Positions 35,166-46,367 of a stretch of 64,000 nucleotides of DNA are shown piece after piece (positions within the stretch are counted from its first letter, which is position 1; each line of letters opens with the position of its first letter). The notes below the pieces were generated by a model. It was not told where the DNA came from, searched no databases, and saw only the letters and a list, made by a program, of their open reading frames with translations. The DNA lies in assembly GCA_030704615.1 (NCBI GenBank), contig CM060734.1:28722042-28786041 (forward strand), read 5' to 3'. Source of the stretch: Takakia lepidozioides. Taxonomy: Eukaryota > Streptophyta > Takakiopsida > Takakiales > Takakiaceae. The position numbers were made by a program, and so were the translations under genes.

Positions 35166-38100
35166 ACGGGACGCGTCCTCTACCTCTAAGCCCACTGGAC
35201 TTAAGGTTGCAGTTACGGAGGACAATTGGGAGCCTGACATTGGATCCATTGTCACCGGAGGAGAGAGACGACGTATACGGCGGTTCCTGAGGGCTTACAG
35301 GAATTGCTTTGCCTTCAGTTTGAAGGACTTGGGAGCACTGAAGGGTCAAGAGATCCGTATTGAGTTGGCCACTGACACGCCAATCTTTCGGAGACCCTAT
35401 AGATATAGTGACATGGAGAGGTCTTTGATTCAGATGAGGACTCAAGATCTCTGGGAGGCAGGTTTGGTGGAGCTCTCTGGTGGAGAGTATGCTTCAGCCA
35501 CAGTGATGCCAGCTAAGAAGGATGTCTATGGCAATTGGACGGAGAGACGTATGTGCGGTGATTACCGGCCTGTAAATCGTCAGACCAAGTCCGATAGGTA
35601 TGCCATGCCAACACCAGAGGAGATCTTTGATGCCATTGGGCATTCCAAGGTCTTTAGCACGTTGGATTTACGATCCGGATATCACCAGTTGCCGATCAAG
35701 GAGGCGGATAAGCAAAAGACGGCATTCTGGGGGATCAATGAGCACGGGAAGGATTGCCTATACCAGTGGCGGTTCTTACCATTTGGGCTTAAAAACGCTC
35801 CCGTTGAGTTTCAAAGAGTCATGGACAGGATTCTAGCAGGGGTGGAGTTTGCTCGGTGCTACATAGATGACATCATCATCTTTAGTGCTACGGTGGAGGA
35901 GCATGAGAGACACCTTCAGGGGGTATTTGAGTGCTTAAGGACGCACGGATTGAAGTTACATCCGGGCAAGTGCAAGTTTTTCCACAACCAGATTGAGTAT
36001 CTGGGTCACATGATATATCCTGGAGGATTGGGGGTACAGCAGACTAAGGTAGAGTCCATTGCACAGGTTCCACGCCCCACGGATGTGAGCCGAGTTCGAG
36101 CTTTCATGAGGTTAGCAAACTATTACAGACGGTTTGTTAAGGGATTCAGTGCCATTGCAAAGGCTCTAACCAAGCTGACCAAGGTGGACCAGGAGTGGCA
36201 GTGGGAAGATGAGCAAGAACAAGCTTTTCAAGAGCTCAAGGCGAGGTTAACCTCGGCGCCCATCTTGAGACGACCTATCAGGGGGCATCCTTTTCAGCTG
36301 CATACAGATTGGAGCATGCTGGGGCTTGGAGCGGTGCTCACACAGGTGGATGATGAGGGAAGAGAGTTCGTAGTGGCTTATGCTAGCCGCTCGAACAATG
36401 CTGCAGAGTCTAAGTATAGCTCATATCAGGGAGAATGCTTAGCTGCAGTGTGGGCCGTGGCACACTTCAGGTGCTATCTATATGGCAATCTCTTCACCCT
36501 TGTCACGGATCACCAACCACTCAAGTGGTTGATGGAGTCAGACAAGCTTACGGGGAAGCTTGCACGGTGGGCACTCATCCTTCAAGAGTATGACTTCCAG
36601 GTGGTGCATCGACCGTGTTTGGTCAATCGCAATGCAGATGGGTTGAGTCGCAATCCATGCACGAGCCAGCAGGATGACACTGGAGCTCGGTGGCATGGTG
36701 AGACGGACGAGGAGATGGTGCCCGGATGGCATGCATCTGCATTTCTGTGTATTTTGGCAGCGGAAGGCCAGGTTGGACCTGCAACAGGGATGACTATAGA
36801 TCAAGTGTCTGAGGACCCTGAGGCCAGCAATGAGCAAGGTGGCACCAAAGATATACATGAGGATTCAGTTGTGTTGGACTACCTCCGCACTGGAGACACG
36901 ACAGCCACTATGACTGCCAAGGAGAGGGATCAGATCCTACAACGAGCCAAGAGGTTCAAGTGGGAGGGGACACACCTGCTCCGAGTGTGGGAGGATGGTC
37001 GAGTGAGGATTGTGCCTCACCCAACACAGCGGGCACGGTTAGTGCGCCATGCCCATGAGGAGTTGGGGCATTTTGGGGTGCGACGCACTCATAGTCTACT
37101 GCAGGGGCAGTATTGGTGGCGTGGTATGCACACAGAGGTGCAACAATTTGTGGCTAGGTGCATGGTGTGTGACAGGGTGCGTGCTTCATTCAACGCCCCT
37201 ACTTCACAATTGCACCCTCTTCCGATCATGGGATTGGGCTACAGATGGAGTCTTGACTTCGCAGGACCGTTGCCACTGACCATGCGCCACAACAAGTACG
37301 TGTTGGTGATGGTGGAGCACTTCTCCAAGTGGATTGAATTGGTTCCATTGCCTGATAAGGCTAGTGAGGGAGCTGCGTATGCATTCCTGGATTGTGTGCT
37401 TAGCCAATTGGTGCTCCAGCTGAGGTACTCACGGACCAAGGGAGAGAGTTCTTGGGGGAGTTTCAGGCTTTGTGTGACAAGGCCTTGATAGACCACCGCA
37501 CCACTTCTCGGGATCATCCTGAGGCCGATGGCTTGGCAGAGAGAGTTGTTCAGACAGTAAAGAGGGGTTTGCGCAAGTATGGCTTGCAGAAGGGACACCT
37601 AGGAGATTGGGACCTTCAGTTACCCTGGTTAGCCATGGGCTACAGGTTCAGCAAGCAAGCATCACTTGCCTCCTTCTCACCATACTTTCTTCTCTTTGGC
37701 CGAGAGCCGGATTTGCCTACATCCATTCGCAGAGAAGCTGCTACAGTTCTTAACCTTGACGATCCGGACGCGTGGGCACGTGCATGTGAGCAGCGTGCAG
37801 AGTTGTTCAAGAGAGTCATGCCCATGGCTTTCGAGAACCTTGCCATTGCACAACAGGTATGCTACCATACGTGGTGGGGGCTATCGTCCTGGGGTTCGGA
37901 GATTCAACCCTGGTGACTATGTCTATCTGCAGCAGACTGCTCCTACGACCCTGGATGTGACTGCAGGACGTGTTATTTTGAGGGTTCGAGAGGTCTTGCC
38001 CTCAGGCGTCTTGGTCTTGGAGGGTCGGGATGGCATAACTTGGAAGGACCATGTGCGTAATTGTGCGTCATGTCACCTTCCGAATGTCGATGGCAGGATT

Positions 38101-38280
38101 GACCCAAACCTGGTAGTGATATCTGCAGGTTTGAGGTGCATGTTGTGTGGGTCTGCTAAAGGGGCAGCCACCATGCTGGTGTGCGATCGATGCTCTAGAG
38201 GTTGGCATATGGGATGCTTGACTCCACCTCTTGAGATGGTTCCGGATGGGGATTGGTTATGTCCACATTGCATTGGATAG
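35166..38280 (+). pseudogene. pol: Pol of copy C: RT, RNase H, integrase, PHD finger (frameshifts)
   Basis: Frame opens directly after the TAG at 35158 and includes the conserved RT N-terminus (ELATDTPIFRRPYRYS). RT: CGDYRPVNRQT, FSTLDLRSGYHQ, FLPFGLKNAP, active site CYIDDIIIF (about 35857-35880). RNase H: QLHTDWSMLGLGAVL and VTDHQPLKWL (36.30-36.53 kb). Integrase: HHCC finger (HAHEELGHFG ... CMVCDRV), core SLDFAGPLPL and, shifted, ADGLAERVVQ. A one-base deletion near 37410 shifts the frame relative to copy A, and a 14-base deletion near 37857 shifts it again. The final frame (to 38280) encodes the PHD finger with CMLC, CDRC, GWHMGC and DWLCPHC. Confidence 0.93.
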
Positions 38281-38540
38281 TGGGAGTGGATACAACCATG
38301 GAAGGCTAACAAGAAACGCAAGGCCCAGCTACTAGGAGACCTTGAACACACGAGGTCCTGGCTCAAGTTCACAGATTGCAAGATGGCGACTAACGATGGG
38401 GCTATTCTTGTACCCGGCCTCTTGGTCTATAGAGTTTGAGTACAATAGGGACAGTGATAGAGGACTTAGTACGGTTGTGGCTATTACATCTTGTAGCTAT
38501 CTGGAGGTAGAGGGACCTATCCACCAGCTAGGGGGGCGCT

Positions 38541-38625
38541 TGTGGCAGACTACTTTATTGTGCATATATGTGTGGTGTGGTTTGGACAGCGATGTAGTTG
38601 TGTAGCGATATGTATGCGCACGACA
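38541..38625 (+). repeat. 85-bp terminal repeat, occurrence 3 (3' end of copy C)
   Basis: Same TGTGGCAG...GCACGACA block as at 3133-3217 and 3581-3665. Here it is preceded by the purine-rich run TAGGGGGGCG and followed directly by host gene sequence (GTTCTTTCACC), so 38625/38626 is a genuine element-host junction. Confidence 0.88.
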
Positions 38626-39768
38626 GTTCTTTCACCTTGTCAAGGTGGTGCACTTCGGATTCATCTGCTTCATCTGTATTCTCTGAACTTTTTGCGGACT
38701 CGTCCCCATCTCCAGATCCTTTCCCCTCTGATCCTGTAGGCTTCGACCTCACAGTTTTCTGCACGATGCCATTCAGTTCTGACTGAGTGATTTGCAAATA
38801 GTGAATGGCGGTAACGACCATCACTCTGTCTCAAGGAAACTCACCATGAATGGTGTGAAAGAATTCAGCACAATCTACACAAGCAAAGCTGAGACTGCCG
38901 TATTCAAAACAAAAGCGAGAGCGATAGCGAACGGCGTTAACGACAATCACAAAAGATAACGACCTGCCGGATCGGTGTTGTGTAATGACATACATGTGCA
39001 ACTGATTGGCGGCAACGACATTCAGTGTAGTTTAGGGCGGATAGTAAGTGCAGACTCTCTCTTCAAACACATAGGTACATAAATCTCATGAGGAGAATCG
39101 AATGGCGTTAACGACACTCGCAATTCAGTAGTTCCTGCTAAAGAAGGGAAGATGAAGGACTCCTTGAAAGGCAATCAGACAGACTGTATGATCTGAACAC
39201 CAGTGAATGACTGTACCGATAGTCACCAACTCATTGTGCTGTAAACCCTTCGCAGAGAAGTAGAAAGCAAATCACCTTTGTGATGGTCGGTAGCGACAAT
39301 CCCTGTCTGGGACATTCCACTCAATCTCTATGCATATCTTCAACAATGAAATGTAAGTTAGATAAAAATTACTGGCACATTCTTAGGTTTTGAAATTTGA
39401 TCCCCTTCTGCAGCTTTCCTCTTCCCTCTCACATCTGCTCGAATTTCTGTCTGCGCTAGGGTTTCTTGACCTTCTCCCGGTTCGGCGTTCCGCGTGCTTC
39501 CACCTCCTTCAGTGTCCCTGCGAATCATCTCTGCCTCCACAGGCTGGCGCACTCTTATCGCCGACTGTGTCACAGCCGCTGCCTCAGTCTCCGTCTGCTC
39601 TTGTGAATCAGTCTCCGCGTTCACCTGCTGCCTTGGCCCTGTGTTCTCCAACAAACGACGCCTCGTCATTTTCTCTCTTGCTCTGCGTCTCTGTCTAAGG
39701 GAAGTAAAATAAAGAGACTTTCTTCTCTTTCGTATTCTAGAAGGAACCCTCTCCAGCTTGACTACCAC
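38626..39768 (-). pseudogene. Partial second copy of the ParB/methyltransferase gene (exon 1 and part of exon 2)
   Basis: Minus-strand exon 1 (39768-39373) is intact in frame and begins MVVKLERVPSRIRKRRKS as in the full copy. The intron donor has changed from GTAAGT to GTAATT. Exon 2 is cut off by the end of copy C at 38626. No other exons are present, so this copy cannot encode the ParB or methyltransferase domain. Confidence 0.85.
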
Positions 39769-39972
39769 TCTCCTTCTAAGAGCGAAAAGTAGAAAAACGC
39801 AGTGACTCCCGATTTCTTCCGGGATTGCCTGCGTTCTTGCGTGTCTCTAGAAGCATCAGATTCCCTCCCGCATGACCGTTACACATAGTCGTTCCCTTAT
39901 TAGTGCACATGCCAGCAATTGGTGTACAGCTGTTCGTATTCAGTTATGGATGTCTGACGTGTGTCGCCCAAA
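38626..39972. repeat. 1,347-bp direct repeat, right copy
   Basis: Right member of the pair with 31340-32686. It begins at the host side of the copy C 3' end, in the middle of exon 2 of the ParB/methyltransferase gene, and stops at GTGTCGCCCAAA, the same base at which the left copy stops. Confidence 0.92.
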
Positions 39973-40521
39973 AAAAACGGCGTGTTCTTTATTAGAACGG
40001 TTTCAATATTTAAAAATAACAGCGAATCCCAGAAATTTTGGCGCAGTCTTACACAAATAAATGTAAATGAACGAGAGATTGATGACAAATTGGAATATCA
40101 TACACGGTCATCCTTGTTAGCCAAACCCCACATTCGTTTCACATTTGGAACTTTCCAGGTGCGCATGATCATTGGTAGTAGTATATAGATACATTTACTT
40201 AATCTGCAATCCCATTCTCAGATCCTGTGGCATGCTTCCAGGAAGTCGGCTTTGTTTTTGGGTTTATTGATGAGGTTCTGGTTAACGGTTTTACAACTGC
40301 CGACACTGCACCTAGGGATACTCTGACCACTGGGCCCACAAGAAAAGTAATTAAAATGGACGGCTGCATATCTGGAAAGAATAACATAATATGCACAGTC
40401 GTTATCTGAGCTTCCTCCGCCATATTCTCTGCTCATTCTTCAACTGTGTTCTGGAAACATCAGTAAACCGATTTACACTAGATCTGCGATAGCAAGGTAC
40501 AAACGTACGCGAGGAAGGAAG
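39973..40521. other. Upstream region of the Mutator-like transposase gene
   Basis: AT-rich sequence without a coding signal; it would hold the 5' end and promoter of the Mutator-like element. I searched by eye for an inverted match with the sequence after 44041 and did not find terminal inverted repeats. Confidence 0.4.
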
Positions 40522-43500
40522 ATGGCTTCCTCTGAAGCGGAGTTCTTCTCTGACGACAAACCAGTGCCGTTCTCCCAGGAAGTCCTTGACAATGGATTTG
40601 CAATTGTTCTGGAACATGTCTTGGCTACCCGTTTTCAGCTGCAGAATGGCTCCATCTTTTTGGAGAAAGAGGTGTACGATCTTAAAGGGAAGTTGGTGAA
40701 ATATTCTTTCCAAAACCATGATGAGACGGCTCATATCAGCCAGTGGAGAGTGCGTCCTGGTCAATACAGAGTACTTGGAGAGCCTCGGCGAAAGTCCCTT
40801 GGGTCATATGTGACGCCCGGGACTGCTGCTTCGGTCGTTGAAGACAAGAGGGAGGTGGTGGTGAAAAAAGAACAGACGTCCTCCACTCCAATCGTTGAGC
40901 TTTCGGATTCTTCCGATGATGACATAAGTGAAATTCCAAATCCAGTCCTTCCTACTGTGGTTGGAGAAGTTGATGAAGAAGAGATTTGTAGTGTCATTCC
41001 AAAATTGCGGGCGATGGGAGGAATGGCTGGATTCAAAAGTGAGTTGCGGGGAATTGATTGGGAATCTTTGAAGCAGGTGCCTGTGAAGTTCTTGCCGGAG
41101 ACTTTTGATGGCGATATCCTATTCGAGCTGCCTCCTCCTCCGCGAGTTGGAGGTGTAACAATCATGATGCATGGAATGGACAAGAAACACGACGGGCACC
41201 CGTGGTGCAGAACAAAAACATCCAATATTCAGAATGATGACAAGCTTGTTTTCAGGAGGACAGTTTGCAATGGACACCTTAGGTGTGATAATTTGAATTG
41301 CAGACACTTTCTTCAGTCTGGGGTTCATAATCAAAGCGAATGGGAGGGTCTGGCGGAAAATCCATTTCAGCTTGGGACTGCCCCTCCACCGACAAACACT
41401 TTCGTCTGCAAATTCTGCAAACTTGTGCCATCCTGTTTATCCTGTTTGGCGCTCTGCGGAGCAAGAATGTACTATGTTGTCCACCGTTTGAATACAATGA
41501 CGAGAGCTTGTGTGCATTTTGGATTCCATAACCATCCTGTCTCGAAGGGGGATTACAGGGAGAGTGTTGAGACAGTATCGAGGTTGATCAAACAGGAGTT
41601 CGGGAGAAACCCATCCGCAACAACATCTGCAATTGCTCTTGGCGCAAGCAAGTCCTTCTTGGAAAGCCATATTTTGATTGAAGGAGATTCTGTGGGGACT
41701 AAACTTGACGGTGCAGCATTGGACCTGGGATCATTTCTCCACTTTAAGTTCACCTAACATTCGGCATCAGATCAATGCATTGAGAATGGGCTCTGGGATC
41801 AGAGGCTACATAGACAATATTTTGGAATTGAAACGAGTGAGCAAGTACGATTACATCCAGGACAATGTATTCCCAGGTCAAGGTGCCATCAAAGTTTTTC
41901 TTTTCAAAATGTCGACTGTTGGGGAGGGTAGTGGGGTTAGCCTCGTGAAGCGGATGCAGAAGACTGGGGACTTGCAGAACTGCTTTCTTATGTTTGATCA
42001 TGTGAAACGAGTGAAGGATTGGACGACAATGGCTTGTCATGTCTACGATCCAGTGTACCAACGAGTTATGACAATTGCAGTTTGTGACATGCAATCCGAG
42101 GATACGGAATCCCAGAAGCTCATGTGGAATTCCCTGATACGTGTCATGGGCTGCCATGGGCTGCCATCTCCAAATTTCGCAGGTTTCATGGCGGATAGTG
42201 CTCAAGCAAATTTCAATGCTATTCGTATTGTCTTCGGATCGGGCGACCCAAAAGTGCCTATGCCAGGAAGAGAGCGTACATGTCTATTCCATTGGACACA
42301 ATCTCTGGAAAAACATACAAAGTCGGACATCAAACCAGAGATGCAGACTCAGCACCGTAAATTGTGCAAAGAGTACAAAGATGCTAGAACAATGAAGGAG
42401 GCGGACACTTTGTTCCAGACAATTCGTGCATGGTGGTTCTCTTCTGGAGCTGCATCACTTGAGAGTATGAGAGCATTGGAAGATTGGCTGGCGTTTTGGC
42501 ACTTCCGGTATAGACAGTGGGGAGCAGCCATGACAATGGTACGAGGCTTCTATTTCATGCTTTATTCATACATTTGCTTTCAATATTTTTGACTCATTGC
42601 TTTCTTTATGTTGTTTCCTGTGCACTGTTCTGAAGTGTGGTTATCCTCTTTGCAGAACATGTCCATTGAGGAAATGGCGGACATGCCATCTCGCAATTTG
42701 GCAGAAACTGTGCACAACGCATGGTTGCAGCAGTCTGGGAAACGAGGTCGGGATTTGTATGTGGCAACAACAGATGATTTGATACGTGCCTTGCAACAAC
42801 AAACCCGATACCGTGATTTCTTACGAGGTGGGGTTGGTGGCAAGGGTCCGGACAAATGGGAGTTGATGTTGCGTGCTGCAAACAGATCTGGGGATCCAAT
42901 CAAGATAGCACGGGCGGTGAGCATGTATGCCCAGGGAACGCCACTTGTTTCTAGAGTTCCACATCTTGAAGGGGAGGAGAGATTCGGCTCCTGTAAGAGG
43001 AAATTGAACACTCCACCTGGTTTGGATTCAGATTCCCACAGGGCAGACTGTGATAACTTCTCGAAGCCTCGTGTTCCCCTGCATGACAGCTCCATGTCCG
43101 GAACCTCCATTGTGGAGGAACCTCCAACACGATGGCAAGCTCCAGCATCAAACAGTGCCACTGAAATGGTGCAGGAGAGAAACAACCCCCTTGATATGCT
43201 TGAGTCCGCATGCCCCGACCACGTTTGGCACATAGAACGCACAAGTGTAGGGTCTCGTGTGAAATGTACAGCGATCAGGGCAACTAATTTCGAGAAGTGC
43301 ACTTCATCTATATCCAGAGGTGGTGCCCGAACTCCTGCTCCGACTTTCACGGGCTTGATGCGTCCATACGGTCAACCAGAAGCCAAGAACCACAAGTTCT
43401 GGTTCTGCGCAGATGATTGTGCCAGATGTGTGCATGGAACTGTGCGTCCTTCCGTAGTGATGAAGCCAACTCCTCCAACCGTTTGGCCCGTGAAGGTGGG

Positions 43501-44041
43501 AACACATCTCAGCTTTCAGGAGATTGAAATGCTGGAGGAGGCAGGTTTTTCCCTTGCAAGACAACCCCAACTCCATGCATGTGCTACTACTTCTGCGTCC
43601 TCCCGGGTCGCCCCGGCAAATCCTGACTTGTGGCCAACCAAACGAGATGGAAAGCTCGTTCGGCGTTTCCCTCCAACCGCTGAACACTTTGGCAAAGTGG
43701 AGTCCGCAAGAATGCTCCAAGTTCGTGTTGGAAGCACCACGGAAGTACCCGATCCAGGATATGGTCGGGTATTCACAATCATCACTTCCACATCTGCTGT
43801 TCATGACAGGACCTACGACATCACGGTTTCCAATTTCCCCAATTGCACATGTCCTGATTTTGTGAATATGCTATCAACCAGTTTGGGCAAGAGAGGTAAA
43901 TTCATACCCTGCAAACATTTGTATTTCATATTTTTGAGGAGGATGGTTTGCGATCCCAAACGTAACAACTTCATTCACCAGGCCACTATGAGTTTCAACG
44001 AGGTCGATACTCTTTTGCAGCGGGATACAACACATGGGTAG
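40522..44041 (+). pseudogene. Mutator-like (MULE) transposase with SWIM finger, one intron and one frameshift
   Basis: DNA transposase of the Mutator superfamily: cut-and-paste movement in the nucleus. Exon 1 begins at 40522 with a novel N-terminus (WRVRPGQYRVLGEPRRKS), an acidic Ser-rich linker (ELSDSSDDD) and a Cys/His region with CNGHLRCDNLNCRHF and FVCKFCKLVPSC, probably a zinc-binding DNA-contact module. After a frameshift near 41710 the frame continues to 42538 with the transposase core: NCFLMFDHVKRVKDW, then FMADSAQANFNAIR, then CLFHWTQSLEKH. Intron 42539-42655 is GT-AG and keeps phase. Exon 2 (42656-44041) ends in a SWIM finger, NCTCPDF ... PCKHLYFIF, typical of MULE proteins. About 1,170 residues would be made if the frameshift were absent; this is long for a MULE. 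Confidence 0.85.
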
Positions 44042-44690
44042 CATGAACTATGTAATGTGGTATGTGGATGACCATGATTTGAAATGTGTATTTCACATCA
44101 ATTCGTCGGCTGTGCAATGATATGGCCTCCAACTATACGGAGTGAGCTCTGAGTGACAACTTTTAGGTAGTGCACATTTGTCATTGCACCGTTCGAAGTC
44201 TACATGTCTTGCTGTCGCTATGCACTACAATCATCTTTTGAAGATGATCCTAACTCTCATTGTTATTTGAGGAGGGAGGAAGATCTTCCCGTGGCAGCCT
44301 TTATGGCGCACACTTTGTGAGGACATTTTGTCGTCCTCGTAATTGTAAAAGTGAAACAAGCATTTGTAATTGCACAATGTTGGATGCTGCAATTGTAGGC
44401 CTCAATGCTCGTCTTGATTCTATTTAGGCAAGATTCCCTGCATTAATTCCACGGTCATAGGACCATCCACGGTTATAGGCGGCGCATGTTAATGGTGACG
44501 TGGCAGATGACGGACAGTGCCATGTCATCATTTACCGCCACATCAGCATGCTGACATGACGCTCACGCCACGTCAGCGTGTGTGCAGGCTCACGCCACGT
44601 CAGCTGGCATGAGCGTACGCTCACGCCACGTCACTCCTGCGTGAGCGTACGCTCACGCCATTGCGTCGTTGCTATGAGTCTGTTGGGGGT
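44042..44690. other. 3' flank of the MULE gene with a palindrome-rich ACGT motif cluster
   Basis: Non-coding. The first half is ordinary 3' sequence. From about 44490 to 44660 the motif CTCACGCCACGTCA recurs four times, interleaved with perfect palindromes: the 20-base GCGTGAGCGTACGCTCACGC at 44639-44658 and a 14-base TGAGCGTACGCTCA near 44610-44623. A related cluster lies at 26.7 kb. It could be the subterminal region of the MULE, where Mutator-type transposases bind. Confidence 0.55.
44540..44660. repeat. CTCACGCCACGTCA cluster with a 20-bp perfect palindrome
   Basis: Four copies of CTCACGCCACGTCA or a truncated form lie in about 120 bases, alternating with GAGCGTACGCTC palindromes; the longest, GCGTGAGCGTACGCTCACGC (44639-44658), is perfect. 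See the matching cluster at 26700-26810. Confidence 0.8.
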
Positions 44691-44819
44691 ACGTGGCTTT
44701 TTAGGGGGGGCATCTTTGAGGTAGCGTTCTACCAACCAGCATATTTCGGTGGTGAAGTCTTGCTTGGGGGGTTGTAGGATGTGTGAATGGGGGTAGGAGG
44801 TAGAGTATCTGCCCCAGAG

Positions 44820-45500
44820 CTAGGTGAGCCTGTCCTTGGGGATGAGACCAATAAAGCGCCCCTTATGGGCATAAACATGAGAGAGACGGGGGCCAATATG
44901 AACCAGAGGGGAGGTATGATCAATGTCTTTGTCCGGGTTACATTTGGCCGTGCTTATGAGTATATTGGGGGCCGATAACGGACTATGTATGTAGCGGTTG
45001 TCAACTAGTTGTGTGGGGGATGCATGTTGGTGATGAATGTGTTGGAGGTAGTTGGTATTTGTGAGTTTGTGGAAGGCAGTGAGGAGGGAGAGGTTATGGT
45101 CAAGGTCACAATCATTGTGTGCCCCAAAGAGATCGTCCTCGATTTGCCAGGTGTTAGCGCTAGATGGGTAGCCGGCCCATTTACAATAGTAAAAGGTGTC
45201 GATACATGTGGCCCCAAATTGGTCAATTGACGTTTGGGTTTTAGTACCTAGAATAGCTTCAATGACAAAGGCATTGGGGTTGTCTGGGTCACTTGGGGGT
45301 GATAGCAGGGCAGGCGGGGGGTGAGTAGGGCTGTCCGGTGTGTCGGTGGGTGAAGGGGGATGGTTATAGTAGATTGGGGCCTGACATGGGGAGGGTGGCT
45401 GAGAGGCTGGGTGGGAGGCGGTGTGTGTGGGAGGGTTGTAGGAGGTTTTAAGCATCTGGAGGATAGAGGCAACAGGAGCAGACCTGTATTGTGGTAACAA
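44820..45500 (-). CDS. Open frame with a chromodomain, part of the LINE-like remnant
   Basis: A 226-codon minus-strand frame. After a Pro/Thr/Ser-rich stretch, residues ~75-125 (about 45280-45120) read FVIEAILGTKTQ, then FYYCKWAGYPSSANTWQIEDDL, a good chromodomain with the aromatic Y/W positions and the W-x-GYP turn. Chromodomains bind methylated histone tails and are common at the ends of retrotransposon proteins. The frame seems to be the downstream end of a longer broken reading frame on the same strand. Whether it belongs to a LINE or to a gypsy element is open. Confidence 0.6.
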   Translation of the reverse strand: MLPQYRSAPVASILQMLKTSYNPPTHTASHPASQPPSPCQAPIYYNHPPSPTDTPDSPTHPPPALLSPPSDPDNPNAFVIEAILGTKTQTSIDQFGATCIDTFYYCKWAGYPSSANTWQIEDDLFGAHNDCDLDHNLSLLTAFHKLTNTNYLQHIHHQHASPTQLVDNRYIHSPLSAPNILISTAKCNPDKDIDHTSPLVHIGPRLSHVYAHKGRFIGLIPKDRLT

Positions 45501-46367
45501 GTCTTGGGGTGTGTGGGGGAAATGTACGCATGGGATGTCACAGTCAAGGGTGCACGATGTGGATGGGTGACAGAATAGAGTGCGAAGATAGAGTAAGAAG
45601 CGACTTGTTTTGACTGTAGATCTTGAGTGTTTAAGGGTGAATTCCGTTGGTGATAGGAGTCAATGTCCAGTGGCTGTAGTGAGTTGAGTAAGAGTTGTGA
45701 TGCGGCGGGTTTTTAAGTAAGTAAGGACGGGGATTCTTTGTTTAGGGTGAGAGATTTCAAATTGCGAAAGGAAGGGGCTGGTGAGCCAGGCGCGTTCTAG
45801 TGCAGAGGAGGTGTTAGGATAGTCAGGGAGGTCGGTTTGTATGCTGATTTTCATTTGTCGTAGAATGAGGAGAGTGCGGGCTGTAGGGGAGTGGAGGCAT
45901 GCTTGTGGTACCTATAAAGCCAATAAGGAGTACAACCCGTTGTATTTAAGGGCAAGGTGGTATGACGGAGGGTGGTGTTGCGAGTGTTTAGAGACGGAGG
46001 GAAAATGGCAGTAGCGGCCGTGTGGGCAGTGGGTAACAAGGTAGGTTTTGGGGGTGCAGTATGGGGGTGTGTGTGTGGGGTGGGCGTTGGGGAAGTGTGC
46101 TCGGAGGGTGTGGGGAGGCAGAAGAATATTGGCGTGGGTTTGGGTAGAACTGGTTTGTGTGGAGTGGGTGGGGGAGTCTGTTTTCGGGTAGGGGTTGAGT
46201 ATGAGGTGGATGACATAGGGGGGAGTATTCTGGAGTAGGAGTGAGTGGACAAAGGGATGGAGTTTGCAGGGATTGTGGCGGTAGGGGCGGGATAGAAGGG
46301 TAGGGATCTTGGATGGATGTCTGCAAGCCACTGGATGTAAGGCATATTTCGTGGATGAGAGGCATGT

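Larger units (their letters stand above)
32687..38625 (+). mobile_element. Ty3/gypsy element copy C: protease, DNA methyltransferase, RT, RNase H, integrase, PHD finger
   Basis: The most complete copy of the family in the window. It starts abruptly, in sequence equivalent to about 24320 of copy B, so LTR, leader and gag are missing. It then runs through protease, cytosine methyltransferase and the full pol to the GCACGACA end. From 35.42 kb it is nearly identical to copy A. Both sides border the two halves of a 1,347-bp duplication of the neighbouring gene. The right edge (38625/38626) is the natural end of the element; the left edge is a truncation. The in-frame stops between the modules all lie in one reading frame, showing that gag-pol was once a single frame. 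Confidence 0.92.

Noticed and set aside
31340-39972. Reading the 1,347-bp repeats as ordinary LTRs of copy C
   Set aside because: The left repeat continues into a full gene, the right repeat begins after the element's own terminal block, and neither begins TG nor ends CA at the borders.
39973-44690. Terminal inverted repeats of the Mutator-like element
   Set aside because: No matching inverted sequence was found by eye between the two flanks; a computed search could still find degenerate ends.
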